From NCBI GenBank assembly GCA_030601845.1, contig JAUWAY010000012.1, forward strand, positions 1 to 59,139: a stretch of DNA of 59,139 bases, in the 5' to 3' direction. The notes beneath the pieces are model-generated. The model made no database searches. It worked only from the letters and a program-made list of their open reading frames with translations, and was not told where the DNA came from. Source of the DNA: Phycisphaerae bacterium. GTDB lineage: Bacteria > Planctomycetota > Phycisphaerae > Sedimentisphaerales > Anaerobacaceae. How positions within the stretch are numbered: position 1 is the stretch's first letter; each line of letters starts with the position of its first letter. Made by a program: the position numbers and the translations under genes. This document shows, piece by piece, positions 1-8,747 of this stretch.

Positions 1-1
1 T

Positions 2-1027
2 TCTGGCAGGATAGCTCTGGCTGATTGTCCGTCGGCTGACCTTACCGGCGACTGTTTTGTCGATTTTGAGGATTTCGCCCTGTTGGCCAATCAGTGGCTT
101 ACCACCGACCCGTGTGTGCCGGACGATATGGCATATATACCGGATGGTGAGTTTGAGATGGGAGACCATAATGGAGACGGCTACTCAAATGAACTGCCTC
201 TCCACGCGGTATTTCTTGATTCGTTCTTTATGAGCAAATTCGAGATAACCAACTCCCGGTATAGCTACTTTCTAAATTCTGCCGATGTCAAGGTTGTCGG
301 TGGCGTAGTCTATGCCTCCTCAGACAGCAGCAATAGTTACCCCTATTGTGATACCCACAGTTATACTACTCACAGTCAGATTGACTATTCAGGCGGTGTT
401 TTCAGCGTAAGGAGCAAGGGCGGCCGTGATATGTCGGATGACCCTATGGTCGAGGTAAGCTGGTACGGGGCGGCTGCATATTGCAACTGGCGCAGCCAAC
501 GGGAAGGATACCAGCAGTGCTACGACCTTTCTACGTGGGAATGCGATTTTTCAAAACACGGCTATCGATTGCCGACAGGGGCAGAGTGGGAATACGCTGC
601 CCGCGGAGGAAACCATAGTCCGTATTACCGTTTTCCGTGGGGCGATACCATCTCGCACAGTGAGGCCAATTACTACGCTAATCCTGGCGCTTACCCATAC
701 GATGAAAACCCGACCAGTGGCTATCATCCAGACTATAACGATGTAATGCCCTATACTGCTCCTGTTGGCAGTTTTGCAGCCAACGGTTACGGCCTCTATG
801 ATATGGCAGGTAATCTCTTCGAATGGTGCAATGACTGGTATGATTCGGATTACTATGATACAAGCCCGTACGATAACCCAACAGGTCCGGCCAGCGGCAG
901 TTATCATGTTATCCGCGGCGGCAGTTGGGGCTACGTTGCGGGCTACTGCCGGGTTGCGACCCGCCGCTACGGCAGCCCCGGCAGCCGCATCTATTATGTT
1001 GGGTTTTGTGTTGTCCTGGATTTTTAA
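2..1027 (+). CDS. SUMF1/formylglycine-generating-enzyme-like domain protein, 5' end missing
   Basis: The frame stays open to the left edge of the window, so the gene is cut by the window and does not start at the TTG at 83. The visible part opens with a dockerin-like segment (LTGDCFVDFEDFALLANQWL), a pattern typical of exported planctomycete proteins. A SUMF1 (FGE-sulfatase) domain follows: YIPDGEFEMG, FEITNSRYSYFL, RLPTGAEWEYAARGG, YGLYDMAGNLFEWCNDWY and the closing IRGGSWG. Only one cysteine (GYCRVATRR) lies near the position of the paired active-site cysteines of true FGE, so sulfatase-activating activity is doubtful. It is more likely an extracellular SUMF1-family protein of unknown substrate. 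Confidence 0.85.
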   Translation, partial: SGRIALADCPSADLTGDCFVDFEDFALLANQWLTTDPCVPDDMAYIPDGEFEMGDHNGDGYSNELPLHAVFLDSFFMSKFEITNSRYSYFLNSADVKVVGGVVYASSDSSNSYPYCDTHSYTTHSQIDYSGGVFSVRSKGGRDMSDDPMVEVSWYGAAAYCNWRSQREGYQQCYDLSTWECDFSKHGYRLPTGAEWEYAARGGNHSPYYRFPWGDTISHSEANYYANPGAYPYDENPTSGYHPDYNDVMPYTAPVGSFAANGYGLYDMAGNLFEWCNDWYDSDYYDTSPYDNPTGPASGSYHVIRGGSWGYVAGYCRVATRRYGSPGSRIYYVGFCVVLDF

Positions 1028-1088
1028 CCCTTTGCTCTTTGTTCTTTTACCCTTTATCCGAGCGAAGCGAGCACCTTTTCCTGCTCGG

Positions 1089-1119
1089 CTTGCCCCGCCC
1101 GTGATACGGGCGGGACAAG
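1089..1119. repeat. GC-rich palindrome between SUMF1 gene and pfkA
   Basis: The arms CTTGCCCCGCCCG and CGGGCGGGACAAG pair with one mismatch around a five-base loop. No T-run follows, so it does not look like a classical terminator. It matches the style of the other GC-rich palindromes in this window. Confidence 0.6.
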
Positions 1120-1169
1120 GGTGCGGTGATGTTTAGAAGGAAACGTTTAAAACCTTTTTGAAAGTGGAA

Positions 1170-2156
1170 ATGATGACTAAGAAATCCATAAATAATATTG
1201 GCGTCTTCACCAGTGGAGGTGATGCCCCCGGTATGAACGCTGCATTGAGAGCGGTGGTGCGAACCGCCATTTATCATGGCAAGGGTGTATTTACCATAAA
1301 ATGCGGATATGAGGGTATGATCGACGGCGAAATTGAGCGGGTAAACTCACGTGCCGTATCCAACATAATCCAAACCGGTGGGACTGTAATAAAGACTGCC
1401 AGGAGCGAGCGTTTCCGCACAGACCATGGACGTAAGCAGGCTTTTGAGAACCTGAAAAAGTTCGGCATAGATGGATTAATTGCAATTGGTGGTGATGGAA
1501 CATTTCGCGGCTGCATAGATTTTTATAAGGAATACAAGTTTCAGATGATAGGCGTTCCGGCAACAATAGACAATGACCTCTATGGCACTGATTTTACTAT
1601 AGGATACGACACCGCTGTCAACACCTCGCTGGACGCAATTGACAAGATTCGAGATACAGCCCAATCGCACAAGCGCTTTTTTATCATAGAAGTCATGGGG
1701 CGCGATGCGGGTTTTATTTGCCTGGAAACCGGCATCGCCGGAGGAGCTGAAAGCATACTGATTCCTGAGATAAAGACCGATGTCAATAAGTTATGCAGCC
1801 AAATCAAATCTTTATTCGACCGGGGCAAGACCAGCAATATCGTAGTAGTCGCCGAGGGCGACGATGCTGGAGGTGCATATGAAATCGGCGCTAAAATAAA
1901 ACAGAAAACCGGCATTGATTACCGAGTCGTCATATTAGGACATATTCAACGAGGCGGTAGTCCATCTGCAAAAGACCGCTTGCTGGCTTCCAAGCTTGGG
2001 TACTGGTCTGTGAAGCACCTTATCGATGGAAAAGCAAATGTGATGGTCGGTGAAATTAACTCAAAGATAGTGTTGACTGATATGGAAGATTCAGTTGGCA
2101 AAAAGAAACCGATTGATATGGATGCACTTGAAATGGCCATGGTACTTGCATCTTGA
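1170..2156 (+). CDS. pfkA: 6-phosphofructokinase (PfkA family)
   Basis: The enzyme phosphorylates fructose 6-phosphate to fructose 1,6-bisphosphate in cytoplasmic glycolysis. Visible motifs are GVFTSGGDAPGMNAALRAVV at the N-terminus, IAIGGDGTFRG (nucleotide site) and the catalytic PATIDND. The GGDG glycine argues for ATP rather than pyrophosphate as donor, since PPi enzymes usually show GGDD together with PKTIDND. The alanine in PATIDND is neither the classic ATP glycine nor the PPi lysine, so donor preference is likely but not certain. The length of 328 residues is normal. ATG 1170 and ATG 1173 are both possible starts; an in-frame TTG lies at 1158. No clear ribosome-binding site decides between them. 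Confidence 0.92.
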   Translation: MMTKKSINNIGVFTSGGDAPGMNAALRAVVRTAIYHGKGVFTIKCGYEGMIDGEIERVNSRAVSNIIQTGGTVIKTARSERFRTDHGRKQAFENLKKFGIDGLIAIGGDGTFRGCIDFYKEYKFQMIGVPATIDNDLYGTDFTIGYDTAVNTSLDAIDKIRDTAQSHKRFFIIEVMGRDAGFICLETGIAGGAESILIPEIKTDVNKLCSQIKSLFDRGKTSNIVVVAEGDDAGGAYEIGAKIKQKTGIDYRVVILGHIQRGGSPSAKDRLLASKLGYWSVKHLIDGKANVMVGEINSKIVLTDMEDSVGKKKPIDMDALEMAMVLAS

Positions 2157-2652
2157 TTATAGAGAAATGTCTGTGCTTCCCCGAACCCGCGACACTTTTG
2201 TTGCTCGGCCTGGGTTGATATTGCGGTCGAAGGTTTCGATAAGCTCAACAACTCCGGAGGGCACGTTAGCCATCTGGTCCTTTCTCCATCTACTTGAAGG
2301 CCTAAAAACAGTATCAAACTAATCCGGCAATGTCAATCGACCTACAACCCCGATAAAAGCGGGGATGTATATCAAATATCGAACAAAAATTGTCGAATGG
2401 CAGTAGAGTAGGAATGGTTGGATGCGCAAATTGGGTTTGAACAAGGAGTTATTATAAGAAAAAATAATTATATATTTAGACGAGCTGATATAAAAATAGT
2501 TTTGGAAAGATAATGCTGGAAAATGGCATTTTTCTAAGTTCCTCACTGTCAAGCTCTTACGTCTCATAATTTGGCCATAGCTGCGGGTTTTGTACCGTTT
2601 GAAGCGTATAAACGTTGACGGAGGGGCTTGTGGCTGTTAAAAGTATTAGTTT
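2157..2652. other. intergenic gap, no gene seen
   Basis: This 496-base gap holds no convincing coding region. It contains a small CCCCG/CGGGG hairpin near 2348-2364 and AT-rich sequence at 2400-2520. I see no clear promoter for folC. Confidence 0.5.
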
Positions 2653-4101
2653 ATGGCAAAATCAATAAAAACAACCGGAAAGAAACGAACCCAAAGACGT
2701 CCTGCTAAGGTTGCCAAGGTCAAGGCCAAGAGGGCCTTTGCTCGCTATAAAGAGGCCATTGAGTACCTTTTCGCGCAGACGGACTACGAAAAGCAGGAGA
2801 AGCTGCGCTATAACGTTACGACGTTCAACCTCAAGAGGATGGAGAAACTGGTGTCTCTGTTAGGCAACCCTCACAAAAAAATCCATACAGTTCATATAGC
2901 CGGCACAAAAGGAAAAGGCTCAACCGCTACAATGTTAGCAAGGATGCTTGAGGCGAACGATTATAAAGTCGGATTATATACCTCGCCGCACCTGGTGAGT
3001 CTGCACGAGCGGATTACGGTCGATGCCAAAATGATAAGCGAGTCGGAAATGCTTGGCTTGCTGAACCGTGCTTACGCACCGATCGAGAAGATAGCGAAAA
3101 CCGAGCCGCCCACCTTTTTTGAGATTATGACTGCTTTAGCGTTTATGTATTTTGCCGATAAGAAGGTTGATATTGCGGTGATTGAAACGGGGCTTGGCGG
3201 CAGATTGGACAGTACGAATGTTATTAAGCCGAAGGTGGTTGGCATAACCAGCTTGAGTATTGACCATCCGCATCTGCTCGGCGATACTATTGACAGCATT
3301 GCCCGCGAGAAGGCGGGAGTTTTCAAGCGTGGAGTGCCGGCTGTTACCGTTCAGCAGGAGCCGGCAGCAATGAATGTTTTAAGGTCGCGGGCTATTACTG
3401 TCAAGGCGCCTTTGAGCGTAACCGGCGGTGATGGTGATGGTGACATTGATTTTTCACAACGATTTGAGACGTCGCTGGAGGACGGCCCTCATACGAGAAT
3501 CTGTCTGACGACGCCAACGAGCAAATTCGAGCATCTGCGGGTGCCGTTGCACGGTAAGCACCAGGCAATCAACTGCGGTCTGGCGCTGGCTATGTTAGAT
3601 AAGCTCAAGTCAAGCGGCTTCGAGATAGACAATGATAAGGCAACTGAGGGACTGCATAAGGTGTCACTGGCGGGTCGAATGGAGATGATTTGCGATGACC
3701 CGAGAATTATGATTGACGCTGCCCATAATGCCGCGAGCATTCGGGCGTTGATACACGCAATAGGCCAGAACATTCCTTATGATTCTATGGTGGTAATCTT
3801 TGGCTGTAACAATGACAAGGACGTTGAAGGGATGCTGCGTGAATTACAATATGGTGCCGACAAGGTAATTTTTACGCGCAGCAACTCGGCGAAGGCGATG
3901 TCGCCGCAAGACTTGGCGGATATGTACACGGAGATATGTGGCAAGATGTACCAGACGGCCTTGAGTTTGGGCCAGGCATTGCAACTTGCAAAAAGTGCTG
4001 TTAGCAGAGAGGATTTGATTTGCATTACGGGCAGTTTTTATCTCATCGGCCAGGCCAAGATGCGCTTCCAGCCAACTCAACCACTACAGACCAGCGTTTG
4101 A
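2653..4101 (+). CDS. folC: bifunctional folylpolyglutamate synthase/dihydrofolate synthase
   Basis: FolC adds glutamate to dihydropteroate or folate with ATP in the cytoplasm. The Mur-ligase fold is evident: the P-loop HIAGTKGKGSTATML near residues 79-93, the YTSPHLVSLHERI signature, GLGGRLDSTN, DHPHLLGDTIDSIAREKAG with the lysine that is usually carbamylated, and DAAHNAAS in the C-terminal domain. At 482 residues it is longer than the usual 420-440. The excess is a lysine/arginine-rich N-terminal stretch of about 35 residues that is not part of the fold. The gene stands alone, with long gaps on both sides. Confidence 0.92.
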   Translation: MAKSIKTTGKKRTQRRPAKVAKVKAKRAFARYKEAIEYLFAQTDYEKQEKLRYNVTTFNLKRMEKLVSLLGNPHKKIHTVHIAGTKGKGSTATMLARMLEANDYKVGLYTSPHLVSLHERITVDAKMISESEMLGLLNRAYAPIEKIAKTEPPTFFEIMTALAFMYFADKKVDIAVIETGLGGRLDSTNVIKPKVVGITSLSIDHPHLLGDTIDSIAREKAGVFKRGVPAVTVQQEPAAMNVLRSRAITVKAPLSVTGGDGDGDIDFSQRFETSLEDGPHTRICLTTPTSKFEHLRVPLHGKHQAINCGLALAMLDKLKSSGFEIDNDKATEGLHKVSLAGRMEMICDDPRIMIDAAHNAASIRALIHAIGQNIPYDSMVVIFGCNNDKDVEGMLRELQYGADKVIFTRSNSAKAMSPQDLADMYTEICGKMYQTALSLGQALQLAKSAVSREDLICITGSFYLIGQAKMRFQPTQPLQTSV

Positions 4102-4165
4102 AAACACGCAATTTTATACTTGCAGGTTTTCGGTCCCACCGTAAAATCACCTCTACCAAATTACT

Positions 4166-4260
4166 AAAGTGCCTAAGGTGAGCTAAAGTTAAAAAAATTC
4201 CATAACTTTAGGCACTCTGAAACTTTAGCTCACTGGCTTTTAGGCACTTTAGGCATTTGC
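4166..4260. repeat. interspersed AAAGTGCCTAAAG-type inverted repeat
   Basis: The word AGTGCCTAAGGTGAGCTAAA is followed after a short spacer by its approximate inverse, ACTTTAGCTCACTGGCTTTT, with further ACTTTAGGCACT words in between. The same vocabulary fills the parA-nusB gap around 24810-25060, so this is a dispersed family. It ends just before the NuoE-like gene and could act as a leader or a terminator, but no function can be read from it. Confidence 0.7.
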
Positions 4261-4272
4261 ATTGTTAAGATT

Positions 4273-4494
4273 ATGAAAGAGTTCAAAAGGCAGGCGTATC
4301 AAAAGCTGGTCGAACAAAGCGGCGGGGTTAGTGTGGAGAGTTTATTTGTGCTTTTGGGCAGGGTTCAAGATACATTCGGGTGTGTGCCGAGAGAAGTGGT
4401 GCGCGACCTTGCGGCAAGAACCGGTTTTTCAGAGGCGCTAATTTACGGTGCGCTGACATGCTACAAGGATTTTGACGTTCGGCCGGAGCGCTGA
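4273..4494 (+). CDS. NuoE/FdsG-like stub: N-terminal helical domain only
   Basis: NuoE-family subunits (24 kDa subunit of complex I, FdsG of NAD-linked formate dehydrogenase) normally have an N-terminal helical bundle followed by a thioredoxin-like domain carrying a [2Fe-2S] cluster, about 150 residues in all. This 73-residue protein has only the helical part (VQDTFGCVPREVVRDLAART, then EALIYGALTCYKDF) and stops where the cluster domain should begin. The stop is followed 7 bases later by the NuoF-like start, so no remnant of the lost domain exists downstream. The reading frame is clean, which suggests a functional stub rather than a recent pseudogene. Confidence 0.75.
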   Translation: MKEFKRQAYQKLVEQSGGVSVESLFVLLGRVQDTFGCVPREVVRDLAARTGFSEALIYGALTCYKDFDVRPER

Positions 4495-4501
4495 GGCGAA
4501 A

Positions 4502-5752
4502 ATGAAAGAGAGGAAAGTTTTAACACGGCGGGTGGGCAAGTACGAGCCGCTGGACCTGAAAGCATATAAGGATATGGGAGGTTTGGGAGGCCTCAGGCGA
4601 GCACTGGACATTGGGCCAGATTCGGTAATTGAGGAAATTAAGCTCTCCGGTCTTACCGGTCGCGGTGGTGCGGGATATCCGACAGGGCTGAAGTGGGGCT
4701 CGGCTGCGCGGGAAAAAAAGACACCAAAATACTTTATTTGCAACGCTGACGAGGGCGAGCTGGGGACATTTAAGGACAAGGTGCTGCTTGATGGTGACCC
4801 CTGGGCGGTGCTTGAAGGGATACTGATAGCGGCTTATGCGATTGGAGCTGAACAAGCGTATATCTATATAAAAGGCGAGTACGAAGATACATTTAATCTG
4901 TGGGGAAAGCTTGCTGTCGAGGCGAAAAAGGCGGGACTTTTAGGGAAAGGGATTCTGGGACCAGTTGGCCTGCAGGTGGCCAGGGGCAAGGGGCCGTACA
5001 TAGCCGGGGAGGAGTTTGCGCTTATTTCTTCGCTTGAGATGCGTCGGGCTATGAGCCGACTCAAACCGCCTTATCCGAGCCAACAAGGCCTCTTTGGCAA
5101 ACCCACGGTGGTAAATAATGTCGAAACGATTGCCAATGTCCCTGTGATTTTGGCGGAGGGAGCAGAAGAATATCTAAAACTTGGTGTCAAGGATGAGCCC
5201 GGGACGAGACTGTTTTCGCTATCGGGTGATGTGAAGCAGTCGGGGGTGTATGAGCTTGAGATGGGTTCGGGTACTCTGCGAGAGCTGATTGACGAATTCG
5301 GCAAAGGCACCATTAGCGGTCGGCCCATAAAGGCGGTCCAGCCCGGGGGCGGAACCAGTGCGCTTCTGGCTGCAGATTCTCTGGATTGTTCCCTCACCAC
5401 CGAAGGTATCCGCAAGGTCGGCAGCAGCATCGGAACGGCAGGTGTGATTGTCTACGAACAGGGCAAAAGTGGGGTTGATATTGTAAAAGGGTTGATGGAA
5501 TTTTACGGGGTCGAATCGTGTGGGCGCTGCGTGCCGTGCCGAATTGGGGTTGTGAGGATGAAAGAAATCGTGGAAAGATTCTCCGACGGCAAAGGCACGC
5601 CAGAGGATTTGGAGCAATTGCGCCAGATTGGTAAAGCGTGTGTGGTTGCATCCACGTGCGGTATGGGTCAGGCATTTCCGCTTCCGGTGCTCTCGGCGTT
5701 AGAGCTTTTCGGCGAGGATTTTGAGACGGTTATCAGCAAGGTGCCGGCATGA
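4502..5752 (+). CDS. NuoF/FdsB-like flavoprotein subunit (formate dehydrogenase beta subunit)
   Basis: This subunit moves electrons between the formate dehydrogenase alpha subunit and NAD(H). The FMN/NADH fold shows LTGRGGAGYPTGLKW and NADEGELGTFKDK. VVNNVETIANVP follows, and the C-terminal [4Fe-4S] site is ESCGRCVPCRIG plus a later STCGMGQA cysteine. At 416 residues it is a plain NuoF without the extra N-terminal thioredoxin-like or C-terminal ferredoxin domains of HydB/HndC types, so it does not supply the cluster missing from the NuoE-like stub. ATG 4502 is chosen because a GAGG sits about six bases upstream; an in-frame TTG at 4472 would overlap the preceding gene. Confidence 0.88.
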   Translation: MKERKVLTRRVGKYEPLDLKAYKDMGGLGGLRRALDIGPDSVIEEIKLSGLTGRGGAGYPTGLKWGSAAREKKTPKYFICNADEGELGTFKDKVLLDGDPWAVLEGILIAAYAIGAEQAYIYIKGEYEDTFNLWGKLAVEAKKAGLLGKGILGPVGLQVARGKGPYIAGEEFALISSLEMRRAMSRLKPPYPSQQGLFGKPTVVNNVETIANVPVILAEGAEEYLKLGVKDEPGTRLFSLSGDVKQSGVYELEMGSGTLRELIDEFGKGTISGRPIKAVQPGGGTSALLAADSLDCSLTTEGIRKVGSSIGTAGVIVYEQGKSGVDIVKGLMEFYGVESCGRCVPCRIGVVRMKEIVERFSDGKGTPEDLEQLRQIGKACVVASTCGMGQAFPLPVLSALELFGEDFETVISKVPA

Positions 5753-5778
5753 AAATTCAGTTATAAGGCAATACTGTA

Positions 5779-8490
5779 ATGTCAGAAGTTTACCTGGAAA
5801 TTGATGGTAAGAAAGTTAGGGTGCCGGAAGGGACAACAATCCTTGAAGCGGCAAGTAGTGTTGGGGTTGACATTCCGCAGTTGTGTTACGACCCACGAGT
5901 AAGGCCGATGGGGAGCTGCCGATTATGTGTGGTGCAGGTCGAGAGCCAGGCGGGTCTGGCAATATCCTGCAACACTGAAGCAGCCGAGGGGATGAAAGTT
6001 ACAACCGAGAATGAGGAAATTGCGGCGATACGAAAAACGATTCTGGAACTGATTTTGTCAGAGCACCGAGTAGCGTGCACAAGCTGCGATAAAGATGGAG
6101 CTTGCAAGCTTCAGGACTATGCTTACCGCTACCAGGCCGATGAAGAACGTTTCGGCAGGGCTGCGCGAAGAGACGCCAGGCCCAATTACGCCAGCGACAG
6201 CGAAGCGATAGTTTACGACCGGGACAAATGCATTCTGTGTGGCCTATGTGTCCAGTACTGCGAAGAGGTTCTGATGGCGGAGGCGCTTACGTTTGCCGGC
6301 CGGCTCGGTGATATGCAGGTATCCACCGCATTTGGAATAGATCTTTTCAAAAGCAGTTGTGTGCTCTGCGGAGGATGTATAGCGGTTTGTCCCTCGGGGG
6401 CAATGGTTGAGCGAGCAGCTATCGGCAAGGGGCGCGAGAAAGACCTGATAAAGACGCGAACTGTTTGTGCATACTGTGGAGTTGGCTGTCAGCTCGACCT
6501 TAGTGTTGATTCCAAAACAAACAAAATCGTCAAAGTAACCAGTGAGCCGGACTACATACCAAACAAAGGCAATCTGTGCGTGAAGGGCAAATTCGGGATG
6601 GACTTTGTCGGCCACGAGGACAGACTCACAACTCCTCTTATAAAGCGAAACGGCAACTTTGAACAAGCGACGTGGGAGGAGGCGATTAAGCTTGTTGCCG
6701 AGCGACTTAACAATATTAAAACTGAGTTCGGCCCCGACAGTATAGGGGGGTTTTCTTCGGCCAAATGCACAAACGAAGACAACTATATCTTTCAGAAGTT
6801 TATGCGGGCGGCGGGCGGCACGAACAACGTTGACCATTGTGCGCGGCTCTGTCACGCCTCAACGGTTGCGGGCCTTGCGAGGGCCTTCGGAAGCGGGGCG
6901 ATGACCAACTCTATTGACGAAATAAAACACGCAAAGTGTATATTTGTGATTGGTTCCAACACATCTGAGGCCCATCCGGTAATTGCGCTTTACATCAAGG
7001 AAGCCGTGGTCAGGAACGGCGCAAAGCTTATCGTAGCCGACCCGAGGGACATCGAGCTTGTTCGTTTTGCCAGGCTGCATTTGCGACAGCGTCCCGGCAG
7101 CGACGTGGCGCTTATAAACGCTATGTGCAATGTGATTATAAACGAGAACCTGCTCGATAAAGATTTCATTGAGCAACGAACAGAGGGTTTTGAACAGATG
7201 GCGGGTGTCGTGGCGGAATATACGCCTGAGAAGGTTGCAGAAATCACGAGCGTTCCTGCTGAGCTGATTTGTGAGGCGGCCAGGGACTATGCGAAGTCCG
7301 AGACGGCCAGCATCATTTTCAGTATGGGTATTACGCAGCACACAACGGGAACAGACAACGTTCTTTCATTGGCAAATCTTGCTATGCTTACCGGCAACGT
7401 GGGCAAAGAATTCGCCGGTGTAAATCCTCTGCGGGGTCAGAACAATGTGCAGGGGGCCTGCGACCTCGGCGCTCTGCCTAACGTATATCCGGGCTACCAG
7501 TCAGTGGAAGAGCCAGCGAAAGGCGAGAAGTTTGAGAAGGCCTGGGGCAGGAAGCTTTCGGCCAAGACCGGCCTTACGGTTATTGAGATGATTCACGCTA
7601 TAGAAGAGGGTAAAATAAAGGCGTTGTATATGATGGGCGAGAACCCTGCACTTTCCGACCCGAACCTTAACAGGACAAGAGCCGCCCTTGAAAAAGTAGA
7701 TTTCCTCGTCTCACAGGAGATATTTCTGTCGGAAACCGCCCAATTTGCGGATGTAGTTCTTCCATCCTTTTGTTTCGCGGAAAAGGACGGTACATTTACC
7801 AATACCGAGAGGCGCATCCAGCGCATCCACAAGGCCTTAAAGGCGCCCGGCGAGACGAGAGACGATTGGCAAATTATCTGCGATGTTTCTACTGCAATGG
7901 GTTATCCGATGCAATATGAGGACGCGGCGGAAATTATGGACGAGATCGCTTCTGTTACGCCGATTTATGGCGGCATCTCGTACGATAGAATCGGGTCAGT
8001 GGGCCTACAGTGGCCCTGCCCGGACAAGAACCATCCGGGGACGAAGTATTTGCACAAGGGCAGGTTCACGAGAGGAAAAGGTAAGTTGCACGCGATAAAG
8101 TTTCAGGAACCAGCCGAGCTGCCTGATAAAGAATTTCCTTTTGTTCTTTCCACCGGCAGACAGCTCTATCAGTTCCATACGTGCACACTTACCAGGAAAT
8201 CAAAGTCAATACAGCAGGTCTCGCCTACCGGCTACGTCGAATTGGCCACTGATGACGCCGAAAGGTATGGCATCTCTGATGGTGACAGTGTGCAGGTTAT
8301 TAGTCGCAGGGGCACGGTAACCACCCTCGCAAGGGTCACCCCGGGGATAGGCAGGGGCTGGCTGTTTATGCCGTTCCACTTTGCCGAGGGCCCGGCCAAC
8401 ATGCTTACCAACGATGCCCTTGACCCCATTGCCAAGATACCGGAATTCAAGGTTTGTGCGGCAGCTATAAAGAAACTTGTGATTGGTTAA
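5779..8490 (+). CDS. fdhA: formate dehydrogenase alpha subunit, molybdopterin and multi-cluster
   Basis: This is the catalytic subunit oxidising formate to CO2, or the reverse, at a bis-MGD molybdenum or tungsten centre. In order it has a [2Fe-2S] domain (Cys 36, 47, 50, 64), a His-ligated [4Fe-4S] site (His 96, Cys 100, 103, 109), two ferredoxin clusters (Cys 151-161 and 194-204), and the Mo-domain cluster (Cys 230, 233, 237, 267). The active-site segment ARLCHASTVAGL has Cys 358 coded by TGT, so this is a cysteine and not a selenocysteine enzyme. The C-terminal dinucleotide domain (STGRQLYQFHTCTLTRKS) is complete. The length of 903 residues is normal for NAD-linked types. It follows the NuoF-like gene by 26 bases, and the soluble subunit set suggests a cytoplasmic enzyme. 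Confidence 0.92.
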   Translation: MSEVYLEIDGKKVRVPEGTTILEAASSVGVDIPQLCYDPRVRPMGSCRLCVVQVESQAGLAISCNTEAAEGMKVTTENEEIAAIRKTILELILSEHRVACTSCDKDGACKLQDYAYRYQADEERFGRAARRDARPNYASDSEAIVYDRDKCILCGLCVQYCEEVLMAEALTFAGRLGDMQVSTAFGIDLFKSSCVLCGGCIAVCPSGAMVERAAIGKGREKDLIKTRTVCAYCGVGCQLDLSVDSKTNKIVKVTSEPDYIPNKGNLCVKGKFGMDFVGHEDRLTTPLIKRNGNFEQATWEEAIKLVAERLNNIKTEFGPDSIGGFSSAKCTNEDNYIFQKFMRAAGGTNNVDHCARLCHASTVAGLARAFGSGAMTNSIDEIKHAKCIFVIGSNTSEAHPVIALYIKEAVVRNGAKLIVADPRDIELVRFARLHLRQRPGSDVALINAMCNVIINENLLDKDFIEQRTEGFEQMAGVVAEYTPEKVAEITSVPAELICEAARDYAKSETASIIFSMGITQHTTGTDNVLSLANLAMLTGNVGKEFAGVNPLRGQNNVQGACDLGALPNVYPGYQSVEEPAKGEKFEKAWGRKLSAKTGLTVIEMIHAIEEGKIKALYMMGENPALSDPNLNRTRAALEKVDFLVSQEIFLSETAQFADVVLPSFCFAEKDGTFTNTERRIQRIHKALKAPGETRDDWQIICDVSTAMGYPMQYEDAAEIMDEIASVTPIYGGISYDRIGSVGLQWPCPDKNHPGTKYLHKGRFTRGKGKLHAIKFQEPAELPDKEFPFVLSTGRQLYQFHTCTLTRKSKSIQQVSPTGYVELATDDAERYGISDGDSVQVISRRGTVTTLARVTPGIGRGWLFMPFHFAEGPANMLTNDALDPIAKIPEFKVCAAAIKKLVIG

Positions 8491-8538
8491 TTGGTTAAGT
8501 AGGTACTACTCACTACTCACCAATTAACTACTCACCAA
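8480..8538. repeat. short-word array with inverse complement after fdhA
   Basis: The words TGGTTAATTGGTTAAGTAGG and ACTACTCACTACTCACC are followed by CCAATTAACTACTCACCAA, so the block folds back on itself as an imperfect hairpin. This is one of many such arrays in the window's intergenic gaps. Confidence 0.6.
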
Positions 8539-8554
8539 AGGTGGAGAAGCGCAG

Positions 8555-8746
8555 ATGGGCAAAGAGGAAGATTTGGTCAATGCCGTTCTCGAACGAGTGC
8601 AGGATTTGGATGGGAGAAAGAAATTGGCGTGTGCCGAGGCGTTTGAACTGGCGCGAAAATTTGAGACGGAAGTCATTGAGATTGGGCGTATTTGCGATCA
8701 GCACAACATAAGAATCTGCAAATGTCAGCTTGGCTGTTTTAAGTGA
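8555..8746 (+). CDS. small conserved-looking protein with Cys-rich tail
   Basis: This is a 63-residue protein with an amphipathic helical body and the ending RICDQHNIRICKCQLGCFK, in which C-x-C-x4-C could bind metal. I recall similar short proteins beside molybdopterin oxidoreductase genes in anaerobes, but I cannot name the family. ATG 8555 follows a GGTGGAGAAG region at a suitable distance. Its stop is one base before the next start, so it is translated as part of the formate dehydrogenase/molybdenum locus. A role in metal or sulfur delivery to FdhA is a guess. Confidence 0.7.
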   Translation: MGKEEDLVNAVLERVQDLDGRKKLACAEAFELARKFETEVIEIGRICDQHNIRICKCQLGCFK

Positions 8747-8747
8747 T

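Noticed and set aside
83-85. TTG as start of the SUMF1 gene
   Set aside because: The frame is open to base 2 and contains a conserved dockerin-like motif upstream of the TTG, so the true start lies outside the window.
1-1027. True formylglycine-generating enzyme
   Set aside because: The pair of active-site cysteines of FGE is not seen, and the protein has an exported dockerin-like segment.
4472-4502. Frameshift joining the NuoE-like stub to a lost [2Fe-2S] domain
   Set aside because: Only seven bases separate the stub from the NuoF-like ATG, and no thioredoxin-like cysteine pattern is present in any frame there.
6244-6855. 203-residue frame opposite fdhA
   Set aside because: Antisense shadow of the ferredoxin and molybdopterin domains.
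6900-6930. Selenocysteine in FdhA
   Set aside because: The active-site codon is TGT (Cys) and there is no in-frame TGA, so no SECIS is needed.
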